From positions 387,824 through 428,377 of the forward strand of contig NZ_CATNLZ010000033.1 in NCBI RefSeq assembly GCF_950101795.1: a stretch of DNA of 40,554 bases. The letters run 5' to 3'. Positions 23,900 through 32,766 of the stretch are shown in pieces. Origin of the DNA: Nocardioides sp. T2.26MG-1. GTDB taxonomy: Bacteria > Actinomycetota > Actinomycetes > Propionibacteriales > Nocardioidaceae. The notes beneath the pieces are model-generated. The model made no database searches and was not told the DNA's origin. It saw nothing but the letters and a program-made list of their open reading frames with translations. Position numbers and translations under genes: made by a program. Every line of letters begins with the position of its first letter. The stretch's first letter is position 1.

Positions 23900-24754
23900 T
23901 CACCCGCCTGCCGCGGCGAGCACCGCGCGCCGGGTGACGACCGTGGCGAGGTGCCGCCGGTAGTCGGCGTCCCCGTTGAGGTCCGAGGGCGGGTTGGTGC
24001 CCTCGGTGGACCGCGCCGCCGCAGCCCGTACGGCGTCCTCGGTGGCCGGCTGCCCCACCAGCGCCTCCTCGACCCCGCGGGCCCGCAGCGGCGTGGAGCC
24101 CATGTTGGTGAGCCCGACCCGGGCCTCGGCGATCGCGCCGCCGTCGACCCGGACCGTCGCGGCGACCGCGACGATCGGCCACTGGTGGGCGACCCGGACG
24201 AACTTCTCGTAGTGGGCGCCCCAGCCCGTGTGCTTGGGGATCCGCACCTCGGTGAGGATCTCGTCCTCCCCGATCGCGGTCTCGAAGAGGTCGACGAAGA
24301 AGTCGTCGGCCGCCACGCGACGCGTGCCACCGGCGCCCTGGATCACGAACTCCGCGCCGAGCACCAGCGCCGGCGCCCCGAGATCGCCGGCGGGGTCGGC
24401 GTGCGCGAGCGCACCGCCGAAGGTCCCGCGGTGCCGGATCTGCGCATCCGCGAGGTGCTCGACCGCCTTGGTGATCAGGCTCGCGTGCTCGGCCACCAGC
24501 GGGTCCGACCCGACCACGGCGTGCGGCGTCATCGCGCCGATCACGATCGCGTCGCCGTCGTCGCGCACACCGCGCAGCGACTCGATCCGGCCGAGGTCGA
24601 TGATCATCTCCGGCGCGTTGAGCCGCATCCGGAGCACCGGTAGCAGGCTCTGCCCGCCGGCGATGATCTTCGCGTCGTCGCCGTGCTCGGCCAGCGCCGC
24701 GAGGGCGTCCTCGACCGAGGCCGGGGCCACGTAGTCGAATGCTGCGGGGATCAT
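23900..24754 (-). CDS. coxM: Molybdenum hydroxylase FAD-binding subunit (CoxM-like)
   Basis: The 284-aa medium subunit carries FAD and passes electrons from the [2Fe-2S] subunit to the acceptor. The PCMH-type FAD domain starts FDYVAPASVEDALAALAEHGDDAKIIAGGQSLLPVLRMRL (5-45). FAD-contacting AGGQS is at 32-36, and the second motif, TFGGALAHADPAGDLG, is at ~110-125, close to the TIGG(S/N)xAHxDPAxDxP of CO dehydrogenase CoxM. The C-terminal CODH-flavoprotein domain (~175-284) contains YEKFVRVAHQWPIVAVAA. The ATG overlaps the coxL stop by 4 nt. Confidence 0.92.
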   Translation of the reverse strand: MIPAAFDYVAPASVEDALAALAEHGDDAKIIAGGQSLLPVLRMRLNAPEMIIDLGRIESLRGVRDDGDAIVIGAMTPHAVVGSDPLVAEHASLITKAVEHLADAQIRHRGTFGGALAHADPAGDLGAPALVLGAEFVIQGAGGTRRVAADDFFVDLFETAIGEDEILTEVRIPKHTGWGAHYEKFVRVAHQWPIVAVAATVRVDGGAIAEARVGLTNMGSTPLRARGVEEALVGQPATEDAVRAAAARSTEGTNPPSDLNGDADYRRHLATVVTRRAVLAAAGG

Positions 24755-27246
24755 GAACCCGCTCCTTCCGTGCTGCTGGTGCCGGGTTGCTCCTGGTTGC
24801 CGGTCGCGCCACCCGACTCGAAGTGCGGCATCGCCGCACCCTCGGTGGACCCGCCCGCACCCGCGCCGTTGATCGCCCGCCACACACGCTCGGGCGTGCA
24901 CGGCATCTGGATGTCGTTGATGCCGAGGTGGCGTACGGCGTCCACGACCGCGTTGACCACCGCCGGGGTGGAGGCGATCGTGCCGGCCTCGCCGACGCCC
25001 TTGGTGCCGAGCGTGTTGGTGGTGCACGGCGAGGTGGTGTGGTCGATCTCGAAGCTGATCGTGTCGGCCGCGGTGGGCAGCAGGTAGTCGACGAACGAGC
25101 CGGACACCAGCGTGCCGGAGTCGTCGTACACCGCCTCCTCCCACAGCGCCTGCGCGATGCCCTGCACCAGCCCGCCGTGCACCTGCCCGCTGACGATGAG
25201 CGGGTTGATGATGTTGCCGATGTCGTCGCAGCAGACGTACTTGCGCATCTTCAGCGCGCCCGTCTCGGTGTCGACCTCCATCGCGCACAGGTGGGTGCCG
25301 TGCGGGAAGTTGAACGCCACCGGGTCGAACGTCGCGTCCGAGTCCAGCGACGCCTCCACGCCGTCGGGCAGGTTGTGCGCCGCGAACGTCGCCAGCGCCA
25401 CCTCCCCGATCGCCATCCCCTGGTCGGTGCCGCGCACGGAGAACCGCCCGCCGGAGAACTCCAGGTCGTCGACGGACGCCTCGAGCAGGTGCGCCGCGAT
25501 CGGCTTGGCCTTCTCGATCACCTTGTCGGCGGCCCGCACCATCGCCTCGCCTCCGACGACCAGCGACCGCGACCCGTAGGTGTCCATGCCCTTGGGCGCG
25601 ACCTGGGTGTCGCCGTGCAGGACCTCGACGTCCTCGAAGGCCACCCCGAGCCGGTCGGCCACGATCTGGCTGAACGCCGTCTCGTGGCCCTGCCCGTGGG
25701 CCGAGGTGCCGGTGACCACCTCGACCTTGCCGGTGGCCAGCATCCGCACGCTCGCGTGCTCCCAGCCTCCGGCGCCGTAGTCGAGCTGGCCGAGCACCCG
25801 CGACGGCGCCAGGCCGCACATCTCGGTGAACGTCGAGACGCCGATGCCGAGCTGCACCGGGTCGCCGGACTCGCGCCGGCGGCGCTGCTCGGCCCGCAGC
25901 TCGTCGTACCCGAGCATCTCCTTGGCGCGAGCGGTGGCGGCCTCGTAGTTGCCGGAGTCGTACTCGAGGCCGGCCACCGTCGTGAACGGGAACTCCTCGT
26001 GCTTGATCCAGTTCTTCTCGCGGATCTCGAGCGGGTCGACGCCGACCTCGGCGGCGAGCTCGTCCATCATCCGCTCGATGGCGTACGTCGCCTCCGGCCG
26101 CCCGGCGCCGCGGTAGGCGTCGGTCCAGGTCTTGTTGGTGAGCACGGTCTGCACGGCGAACCGGTAGGCCGGGAACTTGTAGATCGAGTTGAACATGAAC
26201 GCCCCGAGCACCGGCACGCCGCCGCCGACCAGCGACACGTAGGCGCCCAGGTCGGCCAGCAGGTCGACCTTGAAGCCGGTGACGGTCCCGTCCTTCTCGG
26301 CCGCGAGCGTGAGCCTCTGCCACTGGTCGCGGCCGTGGTGGCCGGCCATCAGGCTCTCCGAGCGGGTCTCGGTGTACTTCGCCGGCTTGCCGAGCCGCCG
26401 AGCCACCGCCCAGGTGATCCACTCCTCGGGGGTGGTCTGGAGCTTGCCGCCGAAGCCGCCGCCGACGTCGGGCGCGATCACCCGGATCTTCGACTCGGGC
26501 ACCCCGGTGGTGGCCGCGAGCGCGAACCGCAGGATGTGCGGGATCTGGGTGGCCGACCACATCGTGATCTGCTCGCCGGTCGGGTCGACGACCGTGGAGC
26601 GCGGCTCCATGAACGCCGGGATCAGCCGCTGCTGGCGGTACTCCCGCTCGAGCACGATGCCGTCGGTGCGGGCCTTCGCGATCGCGTCCTCGACGCTGCC
26701 GCCGGTGCCGGCCTCGCCGGAGTCGAAGACCCAGTACGCCGACTTGTTGGTGCCCAGGTCGGGATGCGCGAGCACCTCGTCGGCCGCGGACCTCTTCAGG
26801 TCGAGGGCGGCCGGCAGCTCGTCGTACTCCACGTCGACGAGCTCGGCGGCGTCGCGCGCCTCGGCCGCGGTGCGCGCCACCACGACCGCGACGATCTCGC
26901 CGGCGAACGCGACCCGGTCGCTAGGCATCGGGGAGTGGTTGGGCGTGACCTGGTCGGGGGTGATCGGCCAGGCGTTGATGTTCACGCCGAGCGACTCGCC
27001 GAGGTCGGCGCCGGTGAGCACGTCGACGACGTTCGTGGACTGCTTGGCGGCGCTGGTGTCGATCGACACGATCTTCGCGTGCGCGAACGGGCTCCGCACC
27101 ATCGCGAGGTGCAGCATCCCGGGCAGCGTGATGTTGTCGGTCCAGCGGGTGCGGCCGGTGATCAGCCGCTGGTCCTCCTTGCGCCGCCGGTCGCGGCCGA
27201 TCTCCTTCTCGACGGCGTCGGCGGGACGCTCCTGGGTGGCGGTCAC
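24751..27246 (-). CDS. coxL: Molybdenum hydroxylase large subunit (form II CoxL-like)
   Basis: The 831-aa catalytic subunit of a xanthine-oxidase-family Mo-hydroxylase binds molybdopterin cytosine dinucleotide. The Moco-contacting VGGGFGGK is at 261-268. The active-site loop reads AYRGAGR (377-383), the form II signature, not AYRCSFR of true form I aerobic CO dehydrogenase, so the copper-ligating Cys is absent. Further motifs are GTSAHGQGHET, GSRS and TKGVGEAG. Form II enzymes are often annotated as CO dehydrogenase, but their substrates are mostly unknown and may be N-heterocycles, purines or aldehydes. The GTG start overlaps the coxS stop by 4 nt. The gene order S-L-M is usual for form II. 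Confidence 0.93.
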   Translation of the reverse strand: MTATQERPADAVEKEIGRDRRRKEDQRLITGRTRWTDNITLPGMLHLAMVRSPFAHAKIVSIDTSAAKQSTNVVDVLTGADLGESLGVNINAWPITPDQVTPNHSPMPSDRVAFAGEIVAVVVARTAAEARDAAELVDVEYDELPAALDLKRSAADEVLAHPDLGTNKSAYWVFDSGEAGTGGSVEDAIAKARTDGIVLEREYRQQRLIPAFMEPRSTVVDPTGEQITMWSATQIPHILRFALAATTGVPESKIRVIAPDVGGGFGGKLQTTPEEWITWAVARRLGKPAKYTETRSESLMAGHHGRDQWQRLTLAAEKDGTVTGFKVDLLADLGAYVSLVGGGVPVLGAFMFNSIYKFPAYRFAVQTVLTNKTWTDAYRGAGRPEATYAIERMMDELAAEVGVDPLEIREKNWIKHEEFPFTTVAGLEYDSGNYEAATARAKEMLGYDELRAEQRRRRESGDPVQLGIGVSTFTEMCGLAPSRVLGQLDYGAGGWEHASVRMLATGKVEVVTGTSAHGQGHETAFSQIVADRLGVAFEDVEVLHGDTQVAPKGMDTYGSRSLVVGGEAMVRAADKVIEKAKPIAAHLLEASVDDLEFSGGRFSVRGTDQGMAIGEVALATFAAHNLPDGVEASLDSDATFDPVAFNFPHGTHLCAMEVDTETGALKMRKYVCCDDIGNIINPLIVSGQVHGGLVQGIAQALWEEAVYDDSGTLVSGSFVDYLLPTAADTISFEIDHTTSPCTTNTLGTKGVGEAGTIASTPAVVNAVVDAVRHLGINDIQMPCTPERVWRAINGAGAGGSTEGAAMPHFESGGATGNQEQPGTSSTEGAGS

Positions 27247-27713
27247 GAGGTCACCCCCTGGCCGCTCGCGTGCTGCACGGCCCGCACGATGTTGTGGTAG
27301 CCGGTGCACCGGCACAGGTTGCCCTCGAGCCCGAGGCGGATCTCCTCCTCGGTGGGCTTCGGGTTGTCGTTGAGCAGGTCGACGCTCTGCATGATCATCC
27401 CGGGCGTGCAGAACCCGCACTGGAGGCCGTGGCACTCGCGGAACGCCTCCTGCACCGGGTGCAGCTGCCCGTCGGTGGCGAGGCCCTCGATCGTGGTGAC
27501 CTCCGCGCCGTCGGCCTGAACGGCGAGCACGTTGCAGGACTTCACGCTGGTGCCGTTGAGGTGGACCGTGCACGCGCCGCAGTTGCTGGTGTCGCAGCCG
27601 ATGACGGTGCCGGTCTTGCCGAGGCGCTCGCGCAGGTACTGCACGAGCAGCATGCGGGGTTCGACGTCGTCGGAGACCCGCGCTCCGTCGACGGTGAGAC
27701 TGATCCGGGTCAT
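27243..27713 (-). CDS. coxS: Molybdenum hydroxylase [2Fe-2S] subunit (CoxS-like)
   Basis: The 156-aa small subunit carries two [2Fe-2S] clusters that wire the Mo site to FAD. The plant-ferredoxin-type cluster uses Cys40, Cys45, Cys48 and Cys60 (GCDTSNCGACTVHLNG...SC). The second, in the four-helix domain, uses Cys99, Cys102, Cys134 and Cys136 (QCGFCTPGM; CRCTGY). All eight ligands are present and the length is normal. The ATG has AGGGAG 4 nt upstream (complement of 27718-27723). First gene of the operon, with a promoter about 60 nt upstream. Confidence 0.95.
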   Translation of the reverse strand: MTRISLTVDGARVSDDVEPRMLLVQYLRERLGKTGTVIGCDTSNCGACTVHLNGTSVKSCNVLAVQADGAEVTTIEGLATDGQLHPVQEAFRECHGLQCGFCTPGMIMQSVDLLNDNPKPTEEEIRLGLEGNLCRCTGYHNIVRAVQHASGQGVTS

Positions 27714-27776
27714 GACACTCCCTGGGAAGGACGGTGCGAGGGCCGGCCGGAGTCGGCGGCCGGTGTGGTGCAGGTC

Positions 27777-27782
27777 ACGCTA
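27777..27782 (-). promoter_or_regulatory. -10 box of coxSLMG operon
   Basis: TAGCGT on the minus strand, leaving a ~60-nt leader before coxS. Two CCAACC direct repeats lie directly upstream. No good -35 box is visible, as expected for an activator-dependent promoter. Confidence 0.5.
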
Positions 27783-27791
27783 GGCAGCCCC

Positions 27792-27808
27792 GGTTGGTCC
27801 TTGGTTGG
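27792..27808 (-). promoter_or_regulatory. CCAACC direct repeats, 11 bp apart, cox promoter
   Basis: On the minus strand CCAACC occurs at 27808-27803 and 27797-27792, exactly 11 bp apart, with the nearer copy 9 nt from the -10 box. The same arrangement precedes the moxR operon. SARP-type activators bind direct repeats with this period close to the -10 box. Confidence 0.55.
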
Positions 27809-27850
27809 GTCGTCGGCCGCCCCCCGCTGTCACGCCCGGTCACCGGCTCC

Positions 27851-27876
27851 TCCCACCGTGCTGCAACCGGGTGGGA
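27851..27876. terminator. Possible terminator of GAF-SARP regulator gene
   Basis: TCCCACC/GGTGGGA stem (27851-27857 with 27870-27876), 12-nt loop, 25 bp past the regulator's stop on the minus strand. A small dyad GTAAC-N5-GTTAC (27884-27898) lies between them and is unexplained. Confidence 0.35.
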
Positions 27877-27900
27877 AGAAGGGGTAACCCGGCGTTACTG

Positions 27901-29136
27901 CTAGCGGGAGGCGGCGGCGAGCCGGGCCTTGAGCAGCGGCACCGCGCGGTGCGGGCGGCCGGCGAGGGTGGCCAGGCAGACCTCGACCACCTCGGTGTCG
28001 TACGGCGCGAGCTCGCTGTAGCGGACCACCGCATCGGGCTGCGGGTCGGCGAGGAGCGCCTCGCGGACCGCGACCGCGACGTACTCTCCCAGCTCGGTGA
28101 GCGCCGGGGAGTTGGTGCCGGGCAGCAGGTCGCCGCCGTAGGCGTCGACCGCGGCCGCGACCCGGCCGGTGCGGAGCAGGCCGAGCACCAGGTCGACGTC
28201 GGTGGCGACCGGCATCGGCAGCCGGTAGGGACGCGAGGAGAGCTGGCCGCCGAGCGCCGCGCGCAGGTGGGAGACCTCGGCCTTGAGCGTGGACAGCGTG
28301 ACCGCCTGGTCGCCGTAGACGAGTGCGTGCAGCCGCTCGAGCGAGAGCCCCTCGGGGTGCATCGCGAGCAGGGAGAGCACCTCGGTCTGGCGCCGGTTGA
28401 GCAGCAGCCGCTGGCCGTCGAGCCACACCTCGACCGTGCCGAGCAGCCGCATCACCAGGCCCGGCTCGGGGCGCTCGTCGCCGCCAACGCCGGGGTGGTG
28501 GGCGGACACCGGCATCGCGGTCTCGATCAGCCGGGCCAGCACCCGCGCGGTGGCCAGGCCGATCGGGTGGGTGCGGTCCCAGGTGGTCGACAGGTCGATG
28601 ACGCCCAGCTGGGCGCCGGTCACCGGGTCGTGGACGGGCGCCGCCCAGCAGACCCAGTTGTGCACGATCGGCGCGTAGTGCTCGGCGCTGAACACCATGG
28701 CCGGCGCGTCGTGCCGGTTGGCGAGGTCGAGGGCGTTGGTGCCGACGCTCAGGTCGTCCCAGCGGCCGCCGGGCACGAAGTTGACGGTCTCGGCCTTGCG
28801 GCGCATCACCCGCCCGCCGTACGTCCACAGGATCCGGGTCTGGGCGTCGGTGACCGCGACGACCAGGTCGCCGTCCTCGGCGGTACGCCGCAGCTCGGCC
28901 TCGACCCGCTCCACGGCGGTCTGCAGCGGCGAGCTGCGCCACCAGGCCGCGGTCTCGGACTCGTCGGCCAGCGGCGCCTGGCTGACATCGGTCGGCACCA
29001 CGGCCTCCGAGCGGGTCCAGCTGCTGAGGATCTCCGGCCGCACCAGGCCGGCCGCGTCGTCGCCGTGCTCGACGAACGACGTCCACGCGCGCACGGCGTC
29101 GACGCGGCGCGCCTGGAGGTCTCCGTCAACGGTCAT
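27901..29136 (-). CDS. GAF-domain regulator with SARP-type winged helix
   Basis: A 411-aa transcription factor of unusual make-up. The N-terminus (RPEILSSWTRSEAVVPTD, 33-50) resembles the start of AcoR-type activators. A GAF-like sensor domain follows (~70-210; VVAVTDAQTRILW, SVGTNALDLA, WVCWAAPVHDPVTGAQLGVIDLS). Instead of a sigma-54 AAA+ module it has a SARP/OmpR-type winged helix (229-296; MRLLGTVEVWLDGQ, LNRRQTEVLSLLAMHPEGLSLERLHALVYGD, STLKAEVSHLRAALG) and a helical BTAD-like end (~313-411). It lies immediately upstream of coxS on the same strand, with an intervening hairpin, and is the best candidate activator of the two Mo-hydroxylase operons. GAF ligand unknown. Confidence 0.85.
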   Translation of the reverse strand: MTVDGDLQARRVDAVRAWTSFVEHGDDAAGLVRPEILSSWTRSEAVVPTDVSQAPLADESETAAWWRSSPLQTAVERVEAELRRTAEDGDLVVAVTDAQTRILWTYGGRVMRRKAETVNFVPGGRWDDLSVGTNALDLANRHDAPAMVFSAEHYAPIVHNWVCWAAPVHDPVTGAQLGVIDLSTTWDRTHPIGLATARVLARLIETAMPVSAHHPGVGGDERPEPGLVMRLLGTVEVWLDGQRLLLNRRQTEVLSLLAMHPEGLSLERLHALVYGDQAVTLSTLKAEVSHLRAALGGQLSSRPYRLPMPVATDVDLVLGLLRTGRVAAAVDAYGGDLLPGTNSPALTELGEYVAVAVREALLADPQPDAVVRYSELAPYDTEVVEVCLATLAGRPHRAVPLLKARLAAASR

Positions 29137-29295
29137 GTGTGGCCCTCGTCACTCTCGATGCGGGCCACGGTAACGCGACCTCCCTGGGCCGGGGAAGCAG
29201 TCGGCCGGCCCAGCATGGCCCGATCGGGCTATTCACGTCCTGGGGTCGCCGACCTAGCGTCCAGCGAAAGTCCCCGGCTGGAGGGCGGGTGCCAC
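29137..29295. promoter_or_regulatory. Divergent spacer, regulator / PKD protein
   Basis: About 160 bp. A GC-rich partial dyad (GGGCCGG...CCGGCCC around 29187-29213) and a possible -10 box TAGCGT (29254-29259) for the rightward PKD gene are visible. A GGAGGG at 29279-29284 could serve as its ribosome binding site. Confidence 0.35.
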
Positions 29296-32200
29296 GTGGG
29301 CGCAACTGTCGGTACCAACGGTCCCTCCCCCGCGCACCGGCGCCGAGCGGCGCGGCTCGTGTCCGTCGCCGTGCTGGTGCTGAGCGCGCTGCTGGTGCCC
29401 GGACGCGCCGACGCCGCGCTGGACGTCACCCTCACCCCGGACCGCCAGGTGGCGGCACCCGGTGAGACGGTCACGTTCACGGTCACCACCAACGCCGGCG
29501 GCCCGACGTTCCTGTGGAACGTCGACGGGCTCGACGTGCAGGCCGACAGCCCCTCCCTCGCGTGGGCGTTCCAGTCCGAGGGCCAGCACACCGTCACGGT
29601 CACCGTCGACGACGGATTCGACTCCGGCACCGCCTCCGCGTCGGTGCAGGTCCGGGCGGCGCAGCCCAACCACCCGCCCACCGTGACGCTCACCGCGGAC
29701 AAGCCGCAGGCGTCCCCCGGCGAGCCCGTGACGTTCACGGCCGCGATCGACGACCCCGACCCGAACGACTCGGCCGCGCTCGCCTGGTCCGTCGACGGCA
29801 GCCCCGCCCCGGAGAACGGCCCCACGCTGACCCGCTCGTTCGCCGAGACCGGCACCCACGGGGTGCGGGTCGTCGCCACCGACCTCTCCAACGCCTCGAG
29901 CGAGGCGTCGGTCCAGGTGAACGTCGTGGGCACGGCTCCGGTCGCCGCGATCGCCGTCCGCACCCGCGCACCCCGGACGCGGAGCGTGACCGTCCTCGAC
30001 GCGTCCGGCTCGACGCCTGCGACGCCCTCGGGCTCGATCGTCGGCTACCGCTGGGACCTCAACGGCAACGGCACGTTCGAGACCTCCTGCGCGGGACCGG
30101 TCGTCGGCATGGTGAGCGCCGCCCCCGGCGACCACCCCGTGTCGGTGATGGTCACCGACGACCGCGGCGGCGTGTCGACCTCGGTCACCCACGTCGTCTC
30201 GGTCGCTGCCTCGTCCATCGAGCGCAAGTACGCCGACGGCGCCCTGCCCTTGACCGCGGGCGGGTGTGCGGGCCCGGCGGCCGACGGCGTCGTCCCCGAG
30301 GGCTACCCCGCCGACGACCTGACCTGCTACACGACGGTCCGCACCGGCATCGCCGAGGCCCTGTCGCCCTGCTTCCGCCGGCGCACCGAAGGCATCGGCG
30401 TCGGCCCCAAGGCGCTGCTGAAGGAGCTCTACGCCAGCACGAAGACCGTCCGCCTCAACGGCATCGACGTGCGGCCCAACTCCGGCGTGGCCATCGAGAT
30501 CGACGGCTGGACCGCCGAGGTGAAGACGATCGGTGGCAAGGCCAAGGCGTCGGTCGACGCGGGCAGCACGCTCGGCAAGCTGGCGTTCTACTACGGCACG
30601 ATCAGCTGGGACCTCCCCAGCGGCAAGTCCTCGCGCTTCAACCTCGGCAGCATCTCGATCACCAAGGGCGCGGAGCTCTTCGGGCTCTCGGTCGAGGGCG
30701 ACGCGCGGCTCGACCTGGTCTACCGCGGCGCCGAGCTGCCCGTGACGATCCACCTGCCCTCGCCGCTGGACGTGTCCGCGACCGTCACGCTCAAGACCGA
30801 CAACCTCAAGGGGCTGCGCCTCGAGGAGGTCCACCTCCGCGTGAGGAACGCGAGGTTCGGGGCGTTCGCGGTCAACGATCTCGACCTGCGCTACAACGCG
30901 GCGTCCTTCCAGTTCGACGGCTTCGCCGACCTCTCGCTGACCTCGGTGGGCAACCTGCAGGTGAGCATCCAGGTGGTCGGCAGGACCGTGACGATGTTCG
31001 CCGCGAACTTCACGCCCGTGCCCCCACTGGCGCTCGGGTCGGGGGTGTTCCTCCAGCACATCGACTTCGGGTACGACGCCGGGCCGCCGCTGACCTTGAA
31101 CGGCGGCGTCAAGCTCACCGCGGGCCCGCCGGTCAACGGCGTCGCGGCCGCCGCGATCGAGGGCCGCCTCAAGTTCGTGGCCTCCGACCCGTGGCTGCTG
31201 CGCGCCGACGGCAACGCCTCGATCGCGGGCTTCGGGGTCGCCAGCGCCTACCTGCAGTACGAGTCCAACGGCATGATCCGTCTCGGCGGCAAGATCGACG
31301 CCCGGCTCTACGACATCGTCAGCGCCAAGGCCGGCATCGACATGTGGCTCTACGCCCCGACCATGAAGTTCAACGCCCAGGCCAGGGGCGACGTCTGCGT
31401 CTGGAAGGGCTGCGGCGGCGGCGCCCTCGTGATCTCGAGCACCGGCGTCGGCGGCTGCGTCTACACCTACTTCGCGAACTTCGGGCTCGGCTACCGGTGG
31501 GACGGCGAGTTCAAGTTCTACCTGACCGGCTGCGACATCAACCACTGGGCCTCGGCCTGGGACGGCGGAGCCCGCTCCCGGCTGGCGTCGTACGCCGCCA
31601 CCGCCGCGGTGTCCACCGAGGACATGACCGTGCGCCCCGGCGAGCGGGCCGTGTACTTCCGGTTCGCCTCGGCGGGCGACCCGCCGCAGGTCACGGTCAC
31701 CGGGCCCGACGGCACCGAGATCGTGGTGCCCGCCGGCACCGAGGCCTTCGAGGGCACCGACGACCACATCGTCCTGCAGGTGCCGCCCGAGCACGCGACG
31801 TACGTCATCGTCCGCGACCCCGCGCCGGGCCGCTGGCAGGTGCGCACCGCCGACGGGTCGCCCGACCTGGTCGCGGTCGCCCAGGCCTCGGCCCTGCCGA
31901 AGCCGCGGATCCGGGCGACGGTCGGCGGCAGCGGGCACGCGCGCACCCTGGACTACACGGTCAACCGGGTGGCGGGGCAGAGCGTGCAGCTCTTCGAACG
32001 GGCCGGGCGGACCTCCCAGCTGCTGGCGACGGTGACCGACGCGAAGGGCCGGATCCGGTTCCAGCCCGCGCCGGGACCGGCGGGCACGCGGTCGATCGTG
32101 GCGGTCGTCGAGCAGGACGGGGTGCCGCGGGAGGAGGTCACGGTGACGACGTACCGCGCTCCGGGTCCGCTGAGGCCGGCCGCCACCGGCCGGGTCACGA

Positions 32201-32433
32201 TCAGGCGGACGGCGACGCGGGCGGTCGCGGTCTGGCCGGACGCGGCCCGCGCCCGGACCTGGCGGGTGGTCGCCACCGTCTCCGACGGCCGCCGGTGGTC
32301 GGTGGCGCTCGACCGGCGCCGGCTCGTGCTGCCCAGCGTGTTCCGGAGCAAGACCGTCAAGGTGACGGTGCGCGGCGTCAGCGCGAGCCAGGTCGTCGGA
32401 CCCGCGCGGGGGCAGGTCTCGCGGGGCCGGTGA
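29296..32433 (+). CDS. Large secreted PKD-domain protein
   Basis: A 1045-aa exported protein. A signal peptide (HRRRAARLVSVAVLVLSALLVPGRADA, ~14-40) is followed by three Ig-like PKD/CARDB modules: PGETVTFTVTTNAGGPTFLWNVDG (~53-120), SPGEPVTFTAAIDDPDPND (~134-215) and SGSIVGYRWDLNGNG (~245-305). A ~500-residue beta-rich central region with repeated strands (GKIDARLYDIVSAKAG; LNGGVKLTAGPPVNG; SSTGVGGC) could form a long beta-structure, and Ig-like domains follow to the C-terminus. No anchor, sorting signal or catalytic motif is recognised. GTG 29296 is chosen because the signal peptide starts there; the longer upstream reading lies over the divergent regulator. It sits between the two Mo-hydroxylase arms, and its stop abuts the cupin gene stop (TGATCA). 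Confidence 0.75.
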   Translation: MGATVGTNGPSPAHRRRAARLVSVAVLVLSALLVPGRADAALDVTLTPDRQVAAPGETVTFTVTTNAGGPTFLWNVDGLDVQADSPSLAWAFQSEGQHTVTVTVDDGFDSGTASASVQVRAAQPNHPPTVTLTADKPQASPGEPVTFTAAIDDPDPNDSAALAWSVDGSPAPENGPTLTRSFAETGTHGVRVVATDLSNASSEASVQVNVVGTAPVAAIAVRTRAPRTRSVTVLDASGSTPATPSGSIVGYRWDLNGNGTFETSCAGPVVGMVSAAPGDHPVSVMVTDDRGGVSTSVTHVVSVAASSIERKYADGALPLTAGGCAGPAADGVVPEGYPADDLTCYTTVRTGIAEALSPCFRRRTEGIGVGPKALLKELYASTKTVRLNGIDVRPNSGVAIEIDGWTAEVKTIGGKAKASVDAGSTLGKLAFYYGTISWDLPSGKSSRFNLGSISITKGAELFGLSVEGDARLDLVYRGAELPVTIHLPSPLDVSATVTLKTDNLKGLRLEEVHLRVRNARFGAFAVNDLDLRYNAASFQFDGFADLSLTSVGNLQVSIQVVGRTVTMFAANFTPVPPLALGSGVFLQHIDFGYDAGPPLTLNGGVKLTAGPPVNGVAAAAIEGRLKFVASDPWLLRADGNASIAGFGVASAYLQYESNGMIRLGGKIDARLYDIVSAKAGIDMWLYAPTMKFNAQARGDVCVWKGCGGGALVISSTGVGGCVYTYFANFGLGYRWDGEFKFYLTGCDINHWASAWDGGARSRLASYAATAAVSTEDMTVRPGERAVYFRFASAGDPPQVTVTGPDGTEIVVPAGTEAFEGTDDHIVLQVPPEHATYVIVRDPAPGRWQVRTADGSPDLVAVAQASALPKPRIRATVGGSGHARTLDYTVNRVAGQSVQLFERAGRTSQLLATVTDAKGRIRFQPAPGPAGTRSIVAVVEQDGVPREEVTVTTYRAPGPLRPAATGRVTIRRTATRAVAVWPDAARARTWRVVATVSDGRRWSVALDRRRLVLPSVFRSKTVKVTVRGVSASQVVGPARGQVSRGR

Positions 32434-32766
32434 TCAGAGCGGGTTGGCGACCGTGAGCAGCACGGCCGCGTCCTCGATCGCCTCGAGGTCGTGGCGGTGC
32501 GGCGGGATCGGCGCGTAGTCGCCCGGCCCGCCCTCCCAGGTGTCGGCCCCGGAGTGCAGCCGGATCCGCCCGCGCAGCACCTGCAGGGTCGCCTCGCCGG
32601 GGCTCTCGTGCTCACCGAGCGAGCGGCCGCCGGCCAGCGCGATCAGCGTCTGCCGGAGGTGGTGCTCGCGGCCGCCGTGCACGGTGACGGCACTGCGGCC
32701 GCTGCCGTGCTCGCGGGCCAGGGCGAGGTGCTCCTCGACCAGGGACTCCAGGGACAGTCCGTCCAT
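32434..32766 (-). CDS. Small cupin-domain protein
   Basis: A 110-aa single-cupin protein. The beta-barrel is recognisable from LGEHESPGEATLQVLRGRIRLHS (~50-73) and the second motif GDYAPIPPHRHDLEAIEDAAVLLTV (~82-107). The metal-binding residues of motif 1 are incomplete (H53, E54 and E58 remain) while motif 2 has H90 and H92. Small cupins like this are often found at the end of molybdenum-hydroxylase maturation operons, with unknown function. Its ATG shares one base with the xdhC stop. Last gene of the moxR operon. Confidence 0.8.
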   Translation of the reverse strand: MDGLSLESLVEEHLALAREHGSGRSAVTVHGGREHHLRQTLIALAGGRSLGEHESPGEATLQVLRGRIRLHSGADTWEGGPGDYAPIPPHRHDLEAIEDAAVLLTVANPL

